Shown here: piece after piece, positions 24,042 through 31,839 of the stretch
Layout of the letters: each line of letters starts with the position of its first letter
Numbering within the stretch: the first letter of the stretch is position 1
Source: Clostridia bacterium DTU022
Lineage (GTDB): Bacteria; Bacillota; Dethiobacteria; DTU022
NCBI GenBank assembly: GCA_001512835.1
Contig: LFRQ01000008.1
Span: 1-39,337 of the forward strand
Direction: 5' to 3'
Length of the DNA stretch: 39,337 bases
Notes under the pieces: model-generated
Database searches by the model: none
What the model was told of the DNA's origin: nothing
The model's input: the letters and a program-made list of their open reading frames with translations, nothing else
Position numbers and translations under genes: made by a program

Positions 24042-24083
24042 AGCCGCGACGGGGACACATAGATTATGGAAGGGGGGTTTTTT

Positions 24084-25016
24084 ATGGCCAAGATTTATAA
24101 AAGCTTTGCGGAACTCGTGGGAAACACTCCGCTTATGGAGCTGGGGAACATCGCAGCAAAGCACAAGCTAAAGGCCGTAATCCTGGCCAAGTTGGAGTAC
24201 TATAATCCGGCAGGCAGCGTCAAAGACAGGATTGCGAAAGCAATGATCCAGGATGCGGAGAAGAGAGGGTTGTTAAAGAAGGGGTCGGTAATCATTGAGC
24301 CTACCAGCGGGAATACCGGCATCGGGCTTGCCGCCGTCGCCGCCGCCAAGGGATACCGGGTTATACTGACCATGCCGGAGACTATGAGCATTGAACGCAG
24401 AAACTTGCTAAAGGCTTACGGCGCCGAGCTTGTCCTGACGGAGGGAGACCTGGGCATGAAGGGGGCCATCGACAAGGCGCAGGAACTGGCCCGGGAGATT
24501 CCCAACAGCTTTATCCCCGGTCAGTTTTCTAACCCCGCGAATCCTAGAATTCACTTTGAGACCACGGGCCCGGAGATATGGGAACAGACAGGGGGCAAGG
24601 TCGATGTTTTTGTGGCCGGCGTCGGCACGGGCGGCACCATCACGGGAGCGGGCGAATATCTAAAGACCAAAAACCCGCATATCAAGATTGTCGCCGTTGA
24701 GCCCGCCGCCTCCCCGGTTCTCTCGGGAGGGAAAAGCGGGCTGCACAAGATCCAGGGGATTGGTGCGGGATTTGTGCCCGAAGTTTTAGACACGGGCCTT
24801 TATAACGAAATCATCAAGGTCCAAGACGAAGACGCCTTTAACACGGCGCGGGAGATCGCCAGATGCGAGGGCATTTTAGTCGGCATATCCTCCGGCGCCG
24901 CCGCCCATGCCGCCATTAAGCTGGCCTTGCGCGAAGAAAATGCCGGCAAGACAATTGTGGCTATTTTCCCCGATACGGGCGAGCGCTACCTGTCCACGCC
25001 GTTGTGCCAGGAATAA
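24084..25016 (+). CDS. cysK: Cysteine synthase A (O-acetylserine sulfhydrylase)
   Basis: A 310-residue PLP enzyme that makes cysteine from O-acetylserine and sulfide. The PLP lysine is Lys47 in [15 protein letters not shown], the substrate loop is [20 protein letters not shown] (73-79 core PTSGNTG), the phosphate loop is GTGGTITG, and the C-terminal ISSGAA and [15 protein letters not shown] are typical of CysK. The start ATG 24084 is chosen because AAGGGGGG lies seven bases upstream. The in-frame ATG at 24066 would place the initiation codon before that site and add six atypical residues. It has its own promoter and is followed after 36 bases by the MetY gene. Confidence 0.95.
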   Translation: MAKIYKSFAELVGNTPLMELGNIAAKHKLKAVILAKLEYYNPAGSVKDRIAKAMIQDAEKRGLLKKGSVIIEPTSGNTGIGLAAVAAAKGYRVILTMPETMSIERRNLLKAYGAELVLTEGDLGMKGAIDKAQELAREIPNSFIPGQFSNPANPRIHFETTGPEIWEQTGGKVDVFVAGVGTGGTITGAGEYLKTKNPHIKIVAVEPAASPVLSGGKSGLHKIQGIGAGFVPEVLDTGLYNEIIKVQDEDAFNTAREIARCEGILVGISSGAAAHAAIKLALREENAGKTIVAIFPDTGERYLSTPLCQE

Positions 25017-25052
25017 AAAGCTTGAAATGTTAGCATGGATGGAGTGATTAAG

Positions 25053-26351
25053 ATGGAGCAATTAAATAAGAATAGTAAATATAAATTTGAAACCCTTCAG
25101 GTTCATGCCGGCCAGGAGCAGCCGGACCCCGCTACGGGCAGCCGGGCGGTGCCCATTTATCAGACCACGTCGTATGTATTTGACAACTGCGCCCGCGCAG
25201 CGGCAAGATTTAGCCTTGAGGAGGCCGGCTACATTTACAGCAGGCTGACAAACCCAACCCAGGAGGTCTTTGAAAAGCGCATCGCCGCCCTGGAAGGCGG
25301 AGTGGCGGCGCTGGGAGTTGCCTCCGGAGCGGCGGCGGCCACGTACACCTTTTTAAATCTCGCCAGCGCCGGGGACAATATTGTGTCCGCCCGGACAATA
25401 TATGGCGGCACCTACAATTTGCTGGCCCACACGCTGCCCCAGTACGGGATTACCACCACCTTTGTCGATCCCGATGAGGAAGACGCCTTTGAAAAGGCCA
25501 TAAACGAGAAGACCAAAGCCGTATTTATAGAAACCATCGGCAATCCCAACGCCACGCTGATCGACATGGAAAAGGTGGCGGAAGCAGCCCATAGGCACCG
25601 GATCCCTCTTGTTGTCGACAACACTTTCGCGACCCCCTACCTGGTCCGCCCCTTTGAATACGGCGCGGATATTGTCATCCACTCGGCCACGAAATTCATC
25701 GGGGGACACGGAACGGTTATCGGCGGCGCCATAGTCGACGGCGGCACCTTTGATTGGGAAGCCAGCGGCAAGTTTCCGGCGCTGGTGGAGCCCAACCCCA
25801 GCTACCACGGCGTCAGCTTTACCAAGGCCGCCGGCCGGGCCGCTTTTGCCACCAAGGTCCGCGCCATCCTGCTCAGGGATACGGGCGCCACCATGTCACC
25901 CTTTCATGCCTTTCTGTTTCTTCAAGGGCTGGAGACCCTTTCCCTGCGCGTGGAGCGGCACGTGGAAAACGCCCTGAAGGTGGTTTCCTACCTGAAAGAC
26001 CACCCGAAAGTGGAAAAAGTCAACCACCCCTCCCTGGAGAGCCACCCGCACCACGCCCTCTACAAAAAGTATTTTAAAAAGGGCGGCATCTCCATATTTA
26101 CCTTCGACATCAAGGGAGGCATAAAAGAGGCGCAGAAGTTTATTGATCGCTTGCAACTGTTTTCCCTGCTGGCGAATGTGGCGGACGTCAAATCCCTGGT
26201 TATCCACCCGGCCACCACGACCCATGCCCAGCTTTCCGAAAGGGAGCTTCTAGAGCAGGGAATTAAGCCGAACACCATAAGGTTGTCCATCGGCACGGAG
26301 CATATTGACGACATAATCGAGGATTTGGAGCAGGCCTTCAGCGGAGATTGA
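25053..26351 (+). CDS. metY: O-acetylhomoserine sulfhydrylase (MetY-type)
   Basis: A 432-residue Cys/Met metabolism PLP enzyme of the MetY class, which makes homocysteine from O-acetylhomoserine and sulfide. [20 protein letters not shown] is the MetY start. The PLP lysine is Lys214 in [20 protein letters not shown], and [15 protein letters not shown] with [16 protein letters not shown] is the family end. The length is the long (~430) form typical of MetY and longer than MetB/MetC. ATG 25053 is preferred over 25035 because GGAGTG (25041-25046) sits six bases upstream. With cysK it gives the cell two direct sulfide-assimilation routes. A terminator follows. Confidence 0.93.
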   Translation: MEQLNKNSKYKFETLQVHAGQEQPDPATGSRAVPIYQTTSYVFDNCARAAARFSLEEAGYIYSRLTNPTQEVFEKRIAALEGGVAALGVASGAAAATYTFLNLASAGDNIVSARTIYGGTYNLLAHTLPQYGITTTFVDPDEEDAFEKAINEKTKAVFIETIGNPNATLIDMEKVAEAAHRHRIPLVVDNTFATPYLVRPFEYGADIVIHSATKFIGGHGTVIGGAIVDGGTFDWEASGKFPALVEPNPSYHGVSFTKAAGRAAFATKVRAILLRDTGATMSPFHAFLFLQGLETLSLRVERHVENALKVVSYLKDHPKVEKVNHPSLESHPHHALYKKYFKKGGISIFTFDIKGGIKEAQKFIDRLQLFSLLANVADVKSLVIHPATTTHAQLSERELLEQGIKPNTIRLSIGTEHIDDIIEDLEQAFSGD

Positions 26352-26456
26352 GCCTGCTGCCTGAAGAACAGGGATTTTTTCCTTCAAAGAAGGAAAAGGG
26401 GCTCAGGGAAAAGCACTCAAAAAGGAGAACAAAAAATAAAAGAATGATCGCCTTAA

Positions 26457-26494
26457 GCGGCGGGGCGAAGGAGCAGCCCCGCCGCCGCTTTTTT
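26457..26494 (+). terminator. Rho-independent terminator after metY
   Basis: GCGGCGGGGC and GCCCCGCCGC form a 10-bp GC-rich stem, followed a few bases later by TTTTTT. The rest of 26352-26694 has no gene. Confidence 0.88.
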
Positions 26495-26588
26495 CAGGGG
26501 AGGAAGTTGGCCTCCCTCCAGGCAAAAAATAGAATCAAGGGATGGCCTCCAGTCTGGCAGAAAAATAGAAGTAAAAGGATCCAGTTTT

Positions 26589-26597
26589 TGATATAAT
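26589..26597 (+). promoter_or_regulatory. Extended -10 promoter of the flavoprotein gene
   Basis: TGATATAAT is an extended -10 (TGnTATAAT), about 100 bases before the flavoprotein start. No good -35 is seen. Confidence 0.45.
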
Positions 26598-26694
26598 GGA
26601 AGAAATTTTGGAGCACATTCCTGGCCATTTAAGGCGCCCCCCTTTATTTTGAGATGCAGTCCAATACAAAAAGGGTTGAACCAGGAGGCGGAGG

Positions 26695-28032
26695 ATGAAA
26701 GTTCTGGTCTTAAACGGAAGTCCAAAAGGAAAATACAGTGTTACCTTGCAAACAGTCTTGTTTTGGGAGAAAAAGTTTCCCGAGCATAAATTTCAGGTGC
26801 TTCATGTAGGTCAACGCATAAGATCTTTTGAAAAAGATTTTTCCGCTGCTGCCGAGGCGATAACCGCTGCCGATCTAATCATTTTCTCTTACCCGGTTTA
26901 TACTTTTATTGCTCCCAGCCAGCTGCATCGGTTTATTGAGCTTTTGAAAGCCTCCGGCCTTGACCTGGCCGGGAAGTTTGCAACCCAGATTACTACCTCC
27001 AAGCATTTTTATGATGTGACTGCCCATAAGTTTATCCAGGAAAACTGCCAGGATCTGGAAATGAAATACATTAAGGGGCTGTCTGCCGATATGGACGACT
27101 TGCTGACGGAGAGCGGGCGAAAAGAGGCGCAAGAGTTTTTCAAATATGTGTGCTGGTGCATGGAACGCGACCTCTATGAAACCCTTCCCCCGCAGGCTGC
27201 GGCGGCGGCGCGTCTTCCTGTTACTCCTGTCGACTTAAGGGAAGAGGGAAAGAAGGGCGACGTTGTTATCGTTACCGATTGTGCCAAGGATGACAAGCAG
27301 CTCAGCGCCATGATTAACCGCTTTAGGGCCGTCCTGCAGCACAAGAGCCGCGTGGTCAATATTTCCCAGTATCCTTTTCACGGCGGCTGCCTGGGATGCT
27401 TTCATTGTGCGGATTCGGGGAAATGCGTCTACAAGGACGGCTTTGACGACTTCCTGCGCAGCCAGATCCAGTCTGCCGATGCCATTGTATATGCCTTTAC
27501 CATCAAGGATCACTCCATGGGCGCGGTGTTCAAAATGTATGATGACCGGCAGTTCTGCAACGGCCATCGCGCTGTGACGGCGGGAAAGCCCGTCGGCTAC
27601 CTGGTCAGCGGCAATTACCCGGCCGAGGCCAATTTGCAGATGATTATTGAAGGCAGAAGCGAAGTGGGAGGCAATTTCCTGGCCGGGGTGGCCTGTGATG
27701 AAATCGATCCCGATGCAGAAATTGATCGGCTGGCGGCCAGGCTCGATTATGCCATCAGCCACAAGTATATCCAGCCTAGAAACTTCTACGGCATCGGCGG
27801 GATGAAAATTTTTAGAGATCTTATCTGGGTCATGCGCGGCATGATGAAAGCCGATCACCGGTTCTACAAGCAGCATGGGTTGTACGACTTCCCCCATAAG
27901 AAAAAAGGAACCATCTTAAAAATGTATCTTGTGGGCGCCCTCATGTCTTCATCAAGGCTGAAGGCCAAAATGGGCAATAAAATGTACGAAGGTATGCTGG
28001 CGCCTTATAGAAAGGTTTTAGACAAATATTGA
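26695..28032 (+). CDS. Tandem flavodoxin-fold NAD(P)H oxidoreductase, iron-sulfur flavoprotein-like
   Basis: A 445-residue protein made of two flavodoxin-like halves. Half one (1-170) starts with MKVLVLNGSPKGKYS (FMN phosphate loop) and has IIFSYPVYTFIAPSQLHRFI. Half two starts near residue 185 (VVIVTDCAKDDKQLSAMINR) and contains GGCLGCFHCADSGKCVY. Cys232, Cys235, Cys238 and Cys244 there form a CX2CX2CX5C set like that of archaeal/clostridial iron-sulfur flavoproteins. The normal GSPR loop of half two is replaced by TDCAKDD, so perhaps only half one binds FMN. Such proteins pass electrons or reduce quinones, oxygen species or nitro-compounds. A related gene follows at 28298. Confidence 0.82.
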   Translation: MKVLVLNGSPKGKYSVTLQTVLFWEKKFPEHKFQVLHVGQRIRSFEKDFSAAAEAITAADLIIFSYPVYTFIAPSQLHRFIELLKASGLDLAGKFATQITTSKHFYDVTAHKFIQENCQDLEMKYIKGLSADMDDLLTESGRKEAQEFFKYVCWCMERDLYETLPPQAAAAARLPVTPVDLREEGKKGDVVIVTDCAKDDKQLSAMINRFRAVLQHKSRVVNISQYPFHGGCLGCFHCADSGKCVYKDGFDDFLRSQIQSADAIVYAFTIKDHSMGAVFKMYDDRQFCNGHRAVTAGKPVGYLVSGNYPAEANLQMIIEGRSEVGGNFLAGVACDEIDPDAEIDRLAARLDYAISHKYIQPRNFYGIGGMKIFRDLIWVMRGMMKADHRFYKQHGLYDFPHKKKGTILKMYLVGALMSSSRLKAKMGNKMYEGMLAPYRKVLDKY

Positions 28033-28106
28033 TCGCTAAAGAGGTATTCGCCAGGTAATTTTGGTTCGGGCTTGCTCAGGGGCTGTCCAGGGGTCTATCG
28101 AGGGGG

Positions 28107-28267
28107 CGTCTGTAGGAGACGGCTCTGCCGATCTATTTTAAGCGCGGCAAAGAAAACTAATCCTCCCCTTGGCTGCCCTGGTATACTAATGGGCCAAGCT
28201 AATGAGATATCAGCAGAACCGTCCCTCCAACATATCAGCGTATCAGCGGAATTGTCCCCTTATATAT
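28107..28267 (-). repeat. Short repeats related to GGGGACGGTTCT, between flavoprotein genes
   Basis: AGCAGAACCGTCCCTCCAAC (28212) and CAGCGGAATTGTCCCCTTAT (28244) are the minus-strand form of the repeat seen at 23.66 kb. GGAGACGGCTCTGCCGAT (28111) may be a plus-strand copy. The 28033-28297 gap holds no gene. Confidence 0.55.
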
Positions 28268-28297
28268 GACAAATAAGGAATTGGGGAGGTGAAATCA

Positions 28298-28997
28298 ATG
28301 GAGATTACCGTGATCCATGGCGGGCCACAAAGGGAGCACCTATCATATCACCGCCATGGTCAAAGAACGGTTGGCCGATGGCGATGCCATAGTGCATGAG
28401 TATTATCTGCCCCAAGATGCACCTGCTTTTTGCCTAGGCTGTTTCCAGTGCATACTAAAAGGCGAAGAATACTGTTCCCAGGCGGAGCTGGTGCAGAAAA
28501 TAGCCGCTTCCATGCTTCGCTCGGAAGTCATAGTCATCGATTCTCCCACCTACTGCCTTGAGATGACCGGGCAACTGAAAACCCTCTTTGACCACTTTGG
28601 CTACCTGTGGTTGTCCCACCGGCCGAGAAAAGAGATGTTTGCGAAAGTGGGCGTTGCCGTATCCACCGCCGCCGGAGCAGGCGCCGGCAGGGTGACCAAA
28701 TCCATCGCCCAGCAGATGTTCTGGTGGGGAATACCGAAAATCTATCGAATCCATTTCCATGTCGGCGCTTCCCGCTGGGAGGATGTGGCGGAGCGGCTCA
28801 AGAAAAAGATCGCCCGGAAAGCCGACCAGGTCTCTCGGAGGGTGAAAAGCAAAATCGGCAGGTCAAGGCCCGGCATTAAAACAGTTTTTATGTTCAACAT
28901 TATGCGCAAGATGCAGCAGTCCAACACCTGGAACCCCATCGACAAGGAGTACTGGCAGGAGAACAACTGGCTGGGAGCAGCCAGGCCATGGAGGTAG
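28298..28997 (+). pseudogene. NAD(P)H-dependent oxidoreductase, frameshifted at its start
   Basis: A flavodoxin-fold reductase of about 232 residues. The proper start, ATG 28298, has GGGGAGGTGAAA upstream and gives EITVIHGG, the beta-1 strand and phosphate loop. Then one base too many (or two too few) near 28316-28322 shifts the frame, and the rest continues from about 28320 as HKGSTYHITAMVKERLADGD to 28997. CLGCFQC with a Cys eight residues on (CX2CX2CX7C) again resembles iron-sulfur flavoproteins. IDSPTYCLEMTGQLKTLFDH is the FMN-binding segment. An ATG at 28317 could restart translation but would lose the flavin loop. A sequencing error would also explain it. Confidence 0.72.
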
Positions 28998-29133
28998 GAG
29001 GCTTAGGCTAATAAGGCAGCGATTGGCCCGAAGACGCCTGTTGTAAGATACGGCCGCCTGGGGGAAGGGTTTTTGCCGGTTCTTAAAGAAGTGTTTCCTG
29101 GCAAAAGTTTACTTGCACGGGAGGAATAGACAT

Positions 29134-30171
29134 ATGCTGGAATTCGCGAAGCGCAAAGGCTATGCCAAAATCCTCGATCCGCGCATAGATTTTGCCCTGA
29201 ATTCCATCGAGGTGGAGTACCGTCGCGATCCTTTAACGGGGGAAAGCGGCCGGATTGCGCATATGGGAATAGTAGCGGCACAAAAAATAGATTACTCGGT
29301 GTGGGATAAACCGGAACATCATGAGATGTGCCCTTTTTGCCCGGGAAATATCGAGCGGTCGACCCCCCGGTTTCCGGCGGAGCTTATTCCCGAAGGGCAT
29401 ATAAAAAAAGGAGGAGCCAGGGTCATAGCCAATATAGCTCCCTATGACCGTTACAGCGCCCTTACGGTGATGGGGCCGGAACACGTGATGCCGCTGGAAA
29501 AAATGAGTGCCGCGTACCTTAAAGACGCCTTTGAGGCCGGGTTGGAATTTTGCCGCACGGTGCTGGAAAAAGAACGGGAGCTCCCGTATTCCATTATTGC
29601 CTGGAATTATATGCCTCCATCGGGGGGAGGCCTGCTGCACCCCCATCAGCAGCTAATCATAACCGATGAACCCGGCAATTTGTACCGGAAAGTGATGCGG
29701 GAAAGCAAAAACTACCGCCAAAAATGGGGGGAGAATTTCTGGGAGGAGCTGTGCCGCCGGGAGGAAGAAGCCGGGGAGAGATTTATCGGCCGTATTGAAG
29801 AAGGATACTGGCTCACCGCTTTCTGCCCCCAGGGAGTTTTGGGAGAAATCATGGCGGTTTTCCCCGGCCGGAGCACCATCTACGATCTTGACGAGAAAAT
29901 AATTGATGGGCTGGTCAAGGGACTGCTATGCCTGTTTAAGTACTTTGATTCCAAGAACATCTGCAGCTTCAACCTGGCCTTATTTGCCGCCCCTGCCGGA
30001 GAGGGCGAAAAAGATTTTTCCCTTCATATCCGGGTGATACCGCGTTTCTACATGAATTTGCTTTTGTATACGCCCGATATGAGTTCCATGCAGGTTGCCT
30101 TGCAAGAGCCCTTCTCCGTGGTGAACCCCGAGGAGCAATGCCGGGAAATAGCCCCGTTTTTCAAGAGTTGA
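29134..30171 (+). CDS. GalT-like/HIT-superfamily nucleotidyltransferase
   Basis: A 345-residue protein related to galactose-1-phosphate uridylyltransferase. CPFCPGNIERSTPRFPAE has the zinc-type Cys66/Cys69 pair of GalT, and GGLLHPHQQLIITDEPGN holds the catalytic HxHxQ (His169, His171, Gln173). GalT itself has HPHGQ. VIANIAPYDRYS and the second half (SLHIRVIPRFYMNLLLY) follow the duplicated HIT fold. No galactose pathway genes are nearby, so a UMP- or AMP-transfer activity on another sugar phosphate or nucleotide is possible. ATG 29134 has GGGAGG (29119-29124) upstream. A longer TTG-initiated frame from 29113 would overlap that site. Confidence 0.85.
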   Translation: MLEFAKRKGYAKILDPRIDFALNSIEVEYRRDPLTGESGRIAHMGIVAAQKIDYSVWDKPEHHEMCPFCPGNIERSTPRFPAELIPEGHIKKGGARVIANIAPYDRYSALTVMGPEHVMPLEKMSAAYLKDAFEAGLEFCRTVLEKERELPYSIIAWNYMPPSGGGLLHPHQQLIITDEPGNLYRKVMRESKNYRQKWGENFWEELCRREEEAGERFIGRIEEGYWLTAFCPQGVLGEIMAVFPGRSTIYDLDEKIIDGLVKGLLCLFKYFDSKNICSFNLALFAAPAGEGEKDFSLHIRVIPRFYMNLLLYTPDMSSMQVALQEPFSVVNPEEQCREIAPFFKS

Positions 30172-30181
30172 ATTAATAACC

Positions 30182-30334
30182 ATGGCCAACCTTTCTATTC
30201 TAAAAAATGGAAAGGCAAAGGCGATTCGGTTTTCAACTTTAGAGGCTATATGTAAAGCATTGAATTGCCAACCGGGAGATATTCTGGAGTATGGAATGAT
30301 GAAAACACTCCTGGTTAAGAAAAACTATTATTGA
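30182..30334 (+). pseudogene. C-terminal half of a YozG-like Cro/CI HTH protein
   Basis: A 50-codon frame reads LKNGKAKAIRFSTLEAICKA then LNCQPGDILEY. These are the last helices of small XRE regulators of the YozG/HigA type (ICKALNCQPGDILEY is the family end). The helix-turn-helix front part is missing, there is no ribosome binding site and it begins 11 bases after the GalT-like stop. It is a truncated relic. Confidence 0.7.
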
Positions 30335-30396
30335 GTGAGGGCCTGCAGGGGCACCCTATTGTTTACCTGACTTTATTCAATAACTGCTGAAAATGA

Positions 30397-30427
30397 AACC
30401 GGGATAAATTCATTATCCCGGTTTTTT
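30397..30427 (+). terminator. Rho-independent terminator
   Basis: AACCGGGATAA and TTATCCCGGTT form an 11-bp stem around ATTCA, followed by TTTT. It ends the GalT-like transcript. Confidence 0.87.
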
Positions 30428-30590
30428 GAAACTATCTCTTTTCATTTTAGAAGAGTTGACGCCGTATTCTTTAGCCAGGTCCGCCAGCGCATTCCCGTTC
30501 CAATAGCGGCGAACAAACCGGGCCCGATTTACACAGGGCAGGGAGCCGAGCCATGTGCTGGTGCCCCTCCCGGCTCCGACCTCAAACTTC

Positions 30591-31361
30591 TTACTTCAAG
30601 GAGACCCCGGCCCGGCGGAGGAAATTGATTAACATGATCTTGCCGTCAGGTATGCGCCCCGAAAGTTCGGGATGAAACTGAACTCCATAAATCTCCTTGT
30701 CCCGGTGCCGGAAGATCTGGATTCGGCATAGCTCGCTGGAGCCAAGGAGTTCAAAATCCTCAGGCATCTCCTTTACCTCTTCGCCGTGCCAGTTAAACGT
30801 TTTGATGGGGCTGTCCAGTCCTTCCAGGATAGGATCATCTTTCAGAAGCTCCACCTGGATATAGCCCAGCTCCTGGTAGCCCATGGGCGCCACCGGGGCT
30901 CCGAAAGCCTGGGCGATGACCTGGTGGCCGCCGCAGATACCGAAGACAGGCAGGGAGGTTTCCCTTAGGAAGCGGAACATGGGCTCCAGGACCTGCGGGT
31001 CGTAATCGGTCCAGGGAGCGGTCTGCCCCGAGATCAAAATGCAGACGGGGTCATGTCGCATCACCCGCGCCTCATCAGCCTGGGGGTAATGAATAATATC
31101 AATATTCACATCGGCCAGCTGCGTTACGAAATCAGCGAGGCAATATGCCGGGTTCATGATCAGGTTTTGCTCCGGGGGAGTATACATGGGATCAATAATT
31201 ACTACTGTTTGCTTCTCCGGTGCAATTGCTGACGGCCGCCAAAAGAGCCCCCGCACCATCTGCCAGCGGAGAAAGTCAGTTGCCCAGATCAATACGGCGA
31301 GGATAACCAGGAACATGAGCACCCAGACCGCCGGTCTTTTCCACCACGCTTTTTTTGCCAT
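30591..31361 (-). CDS. Membrane-anchored class I glutamine amidotransferase-like protein
   Basis: A 256-residue protein with one N-terminal transmembrane anchor (residues ~11-29, AVWVLMFLVILAVLIWATDF) preceded by a basic stretch, so the enzyme domain could lie outside or be held at the membrane. The rest is a class I glutamine amidotransferase domain: ILISGQTAPWTDY, the nucleophile elbow FGICGGHQVIAQAFG (Cys143), and YGVQFHPELSGR with His230 and Glu232, so the catalytic triad is complete. No synthetase partner is adjacent. It may be a gamma-glutamyl hydrolase-like or peptidase-like enzyme instead of a nitrogen donor. The start ATG has GGAGGGAAT upstream. Confidence 0.83.
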   Translation of the reverse strand: MAKKAWWKRPAVWVLMFLVILAVLIWATDFLRWQMVRGLFWRPSAIAPEKQTVVIIDPMYTPPEQNLIMNPAYCLADFVTQLADVNIDIIHYPQADEARVMRHDPVCILISGQTAPWTDYDPQVLEPMFRFLRETSLPVFGICGGHQVIAQAFGAPVAPMGYQELGYIQVELLKDDPILEGLDSPIKTFNWHGEEVKEMPEDFELLGSSELCRIQIFRHRDKEIYGVQFHPELSGRIPDGKIMLINFLRRAGVSLK

Positions 31362-31535
31362 GAAATTCCCTCCTTCAATTGCAGTAGGCAGGAAAAAGGT
31401 AAGGATATTTGCCCCTGATTTGGATGGATCAAGTTATTTTATCATATTTTATCATTAGTTAACGACGGTTTCAGTTTTGCCGGCCAAGGCTGCGCAGCTG
31501 GATGGCCCCGGGGATGAGTTGCACTGTTATAACAA

Positions 31536-31560
31536 GGGGACGGTTCTTCGGGTATATTTT
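31536..31560 (+). repeat. Single copy of the GGGGACGGTTCT repeat
   Basis: GGGGACGGTTCTTCGGGTAT followed by ATTTT matches the units at 23.66-23.74 kb. It lies in the 478-base gap 31362-31839 between divergent genes. Confidence 0.6.
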
Positions 31561-31632
31561 TAATTTAATATGAGGAGAGAATTCCCGGCAAATCCAGCTT
31601 GCAGCAGCCAGCCAAGGACTAATCGCCCTTTA

Positions 31633-31662
31633 TTGACAATAGAAACTGAAAAACCATATAAT
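31633..31662 (+). promoter_or_regulatory. Sigma-A promoter of the DUF1538-PII operon
   Basis: A perfect TTGACA (31633-31638) and a perfect TATAAT (31657-31662) are 18 bases apart. The leader to the start codon at 31840 is about 170 bases. Confidence 0.75.
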
Positions 31663-31839
31663 TTACATGTATCACGTTAATTGTGCAGAACATATCGCCC
31701 GGCCAGTTCCTAATTATATCTGGTAAACGCTTTCTTATTCGTGCATCCCGGCCATCTTTTTTTCGCTATTGGCATCCGCCGCTACGGTGATTAAACCTTG
31801 CTTTTTCCTGGATAAAGACATTTTCAAGGAGGTGTTCGC

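Noticed and set aside
23850-24060. S-box (SAM) or T-box riboswitch before cysK
   Set aside because: The expected conserved strings (AGAGAGGxGGAGGGA-type or the T-box TGGNACCGCG) are absent. Only simple hairpins are seen.
30431-30540. Minus-strand HTH-like stretch (RRYWNGNALADLAKEYGVNS)
   Set aside because: It reads like a helix-turn-helix or transposase end, but it is short, has no clear frame boundaries, and I could not tie it to a family.
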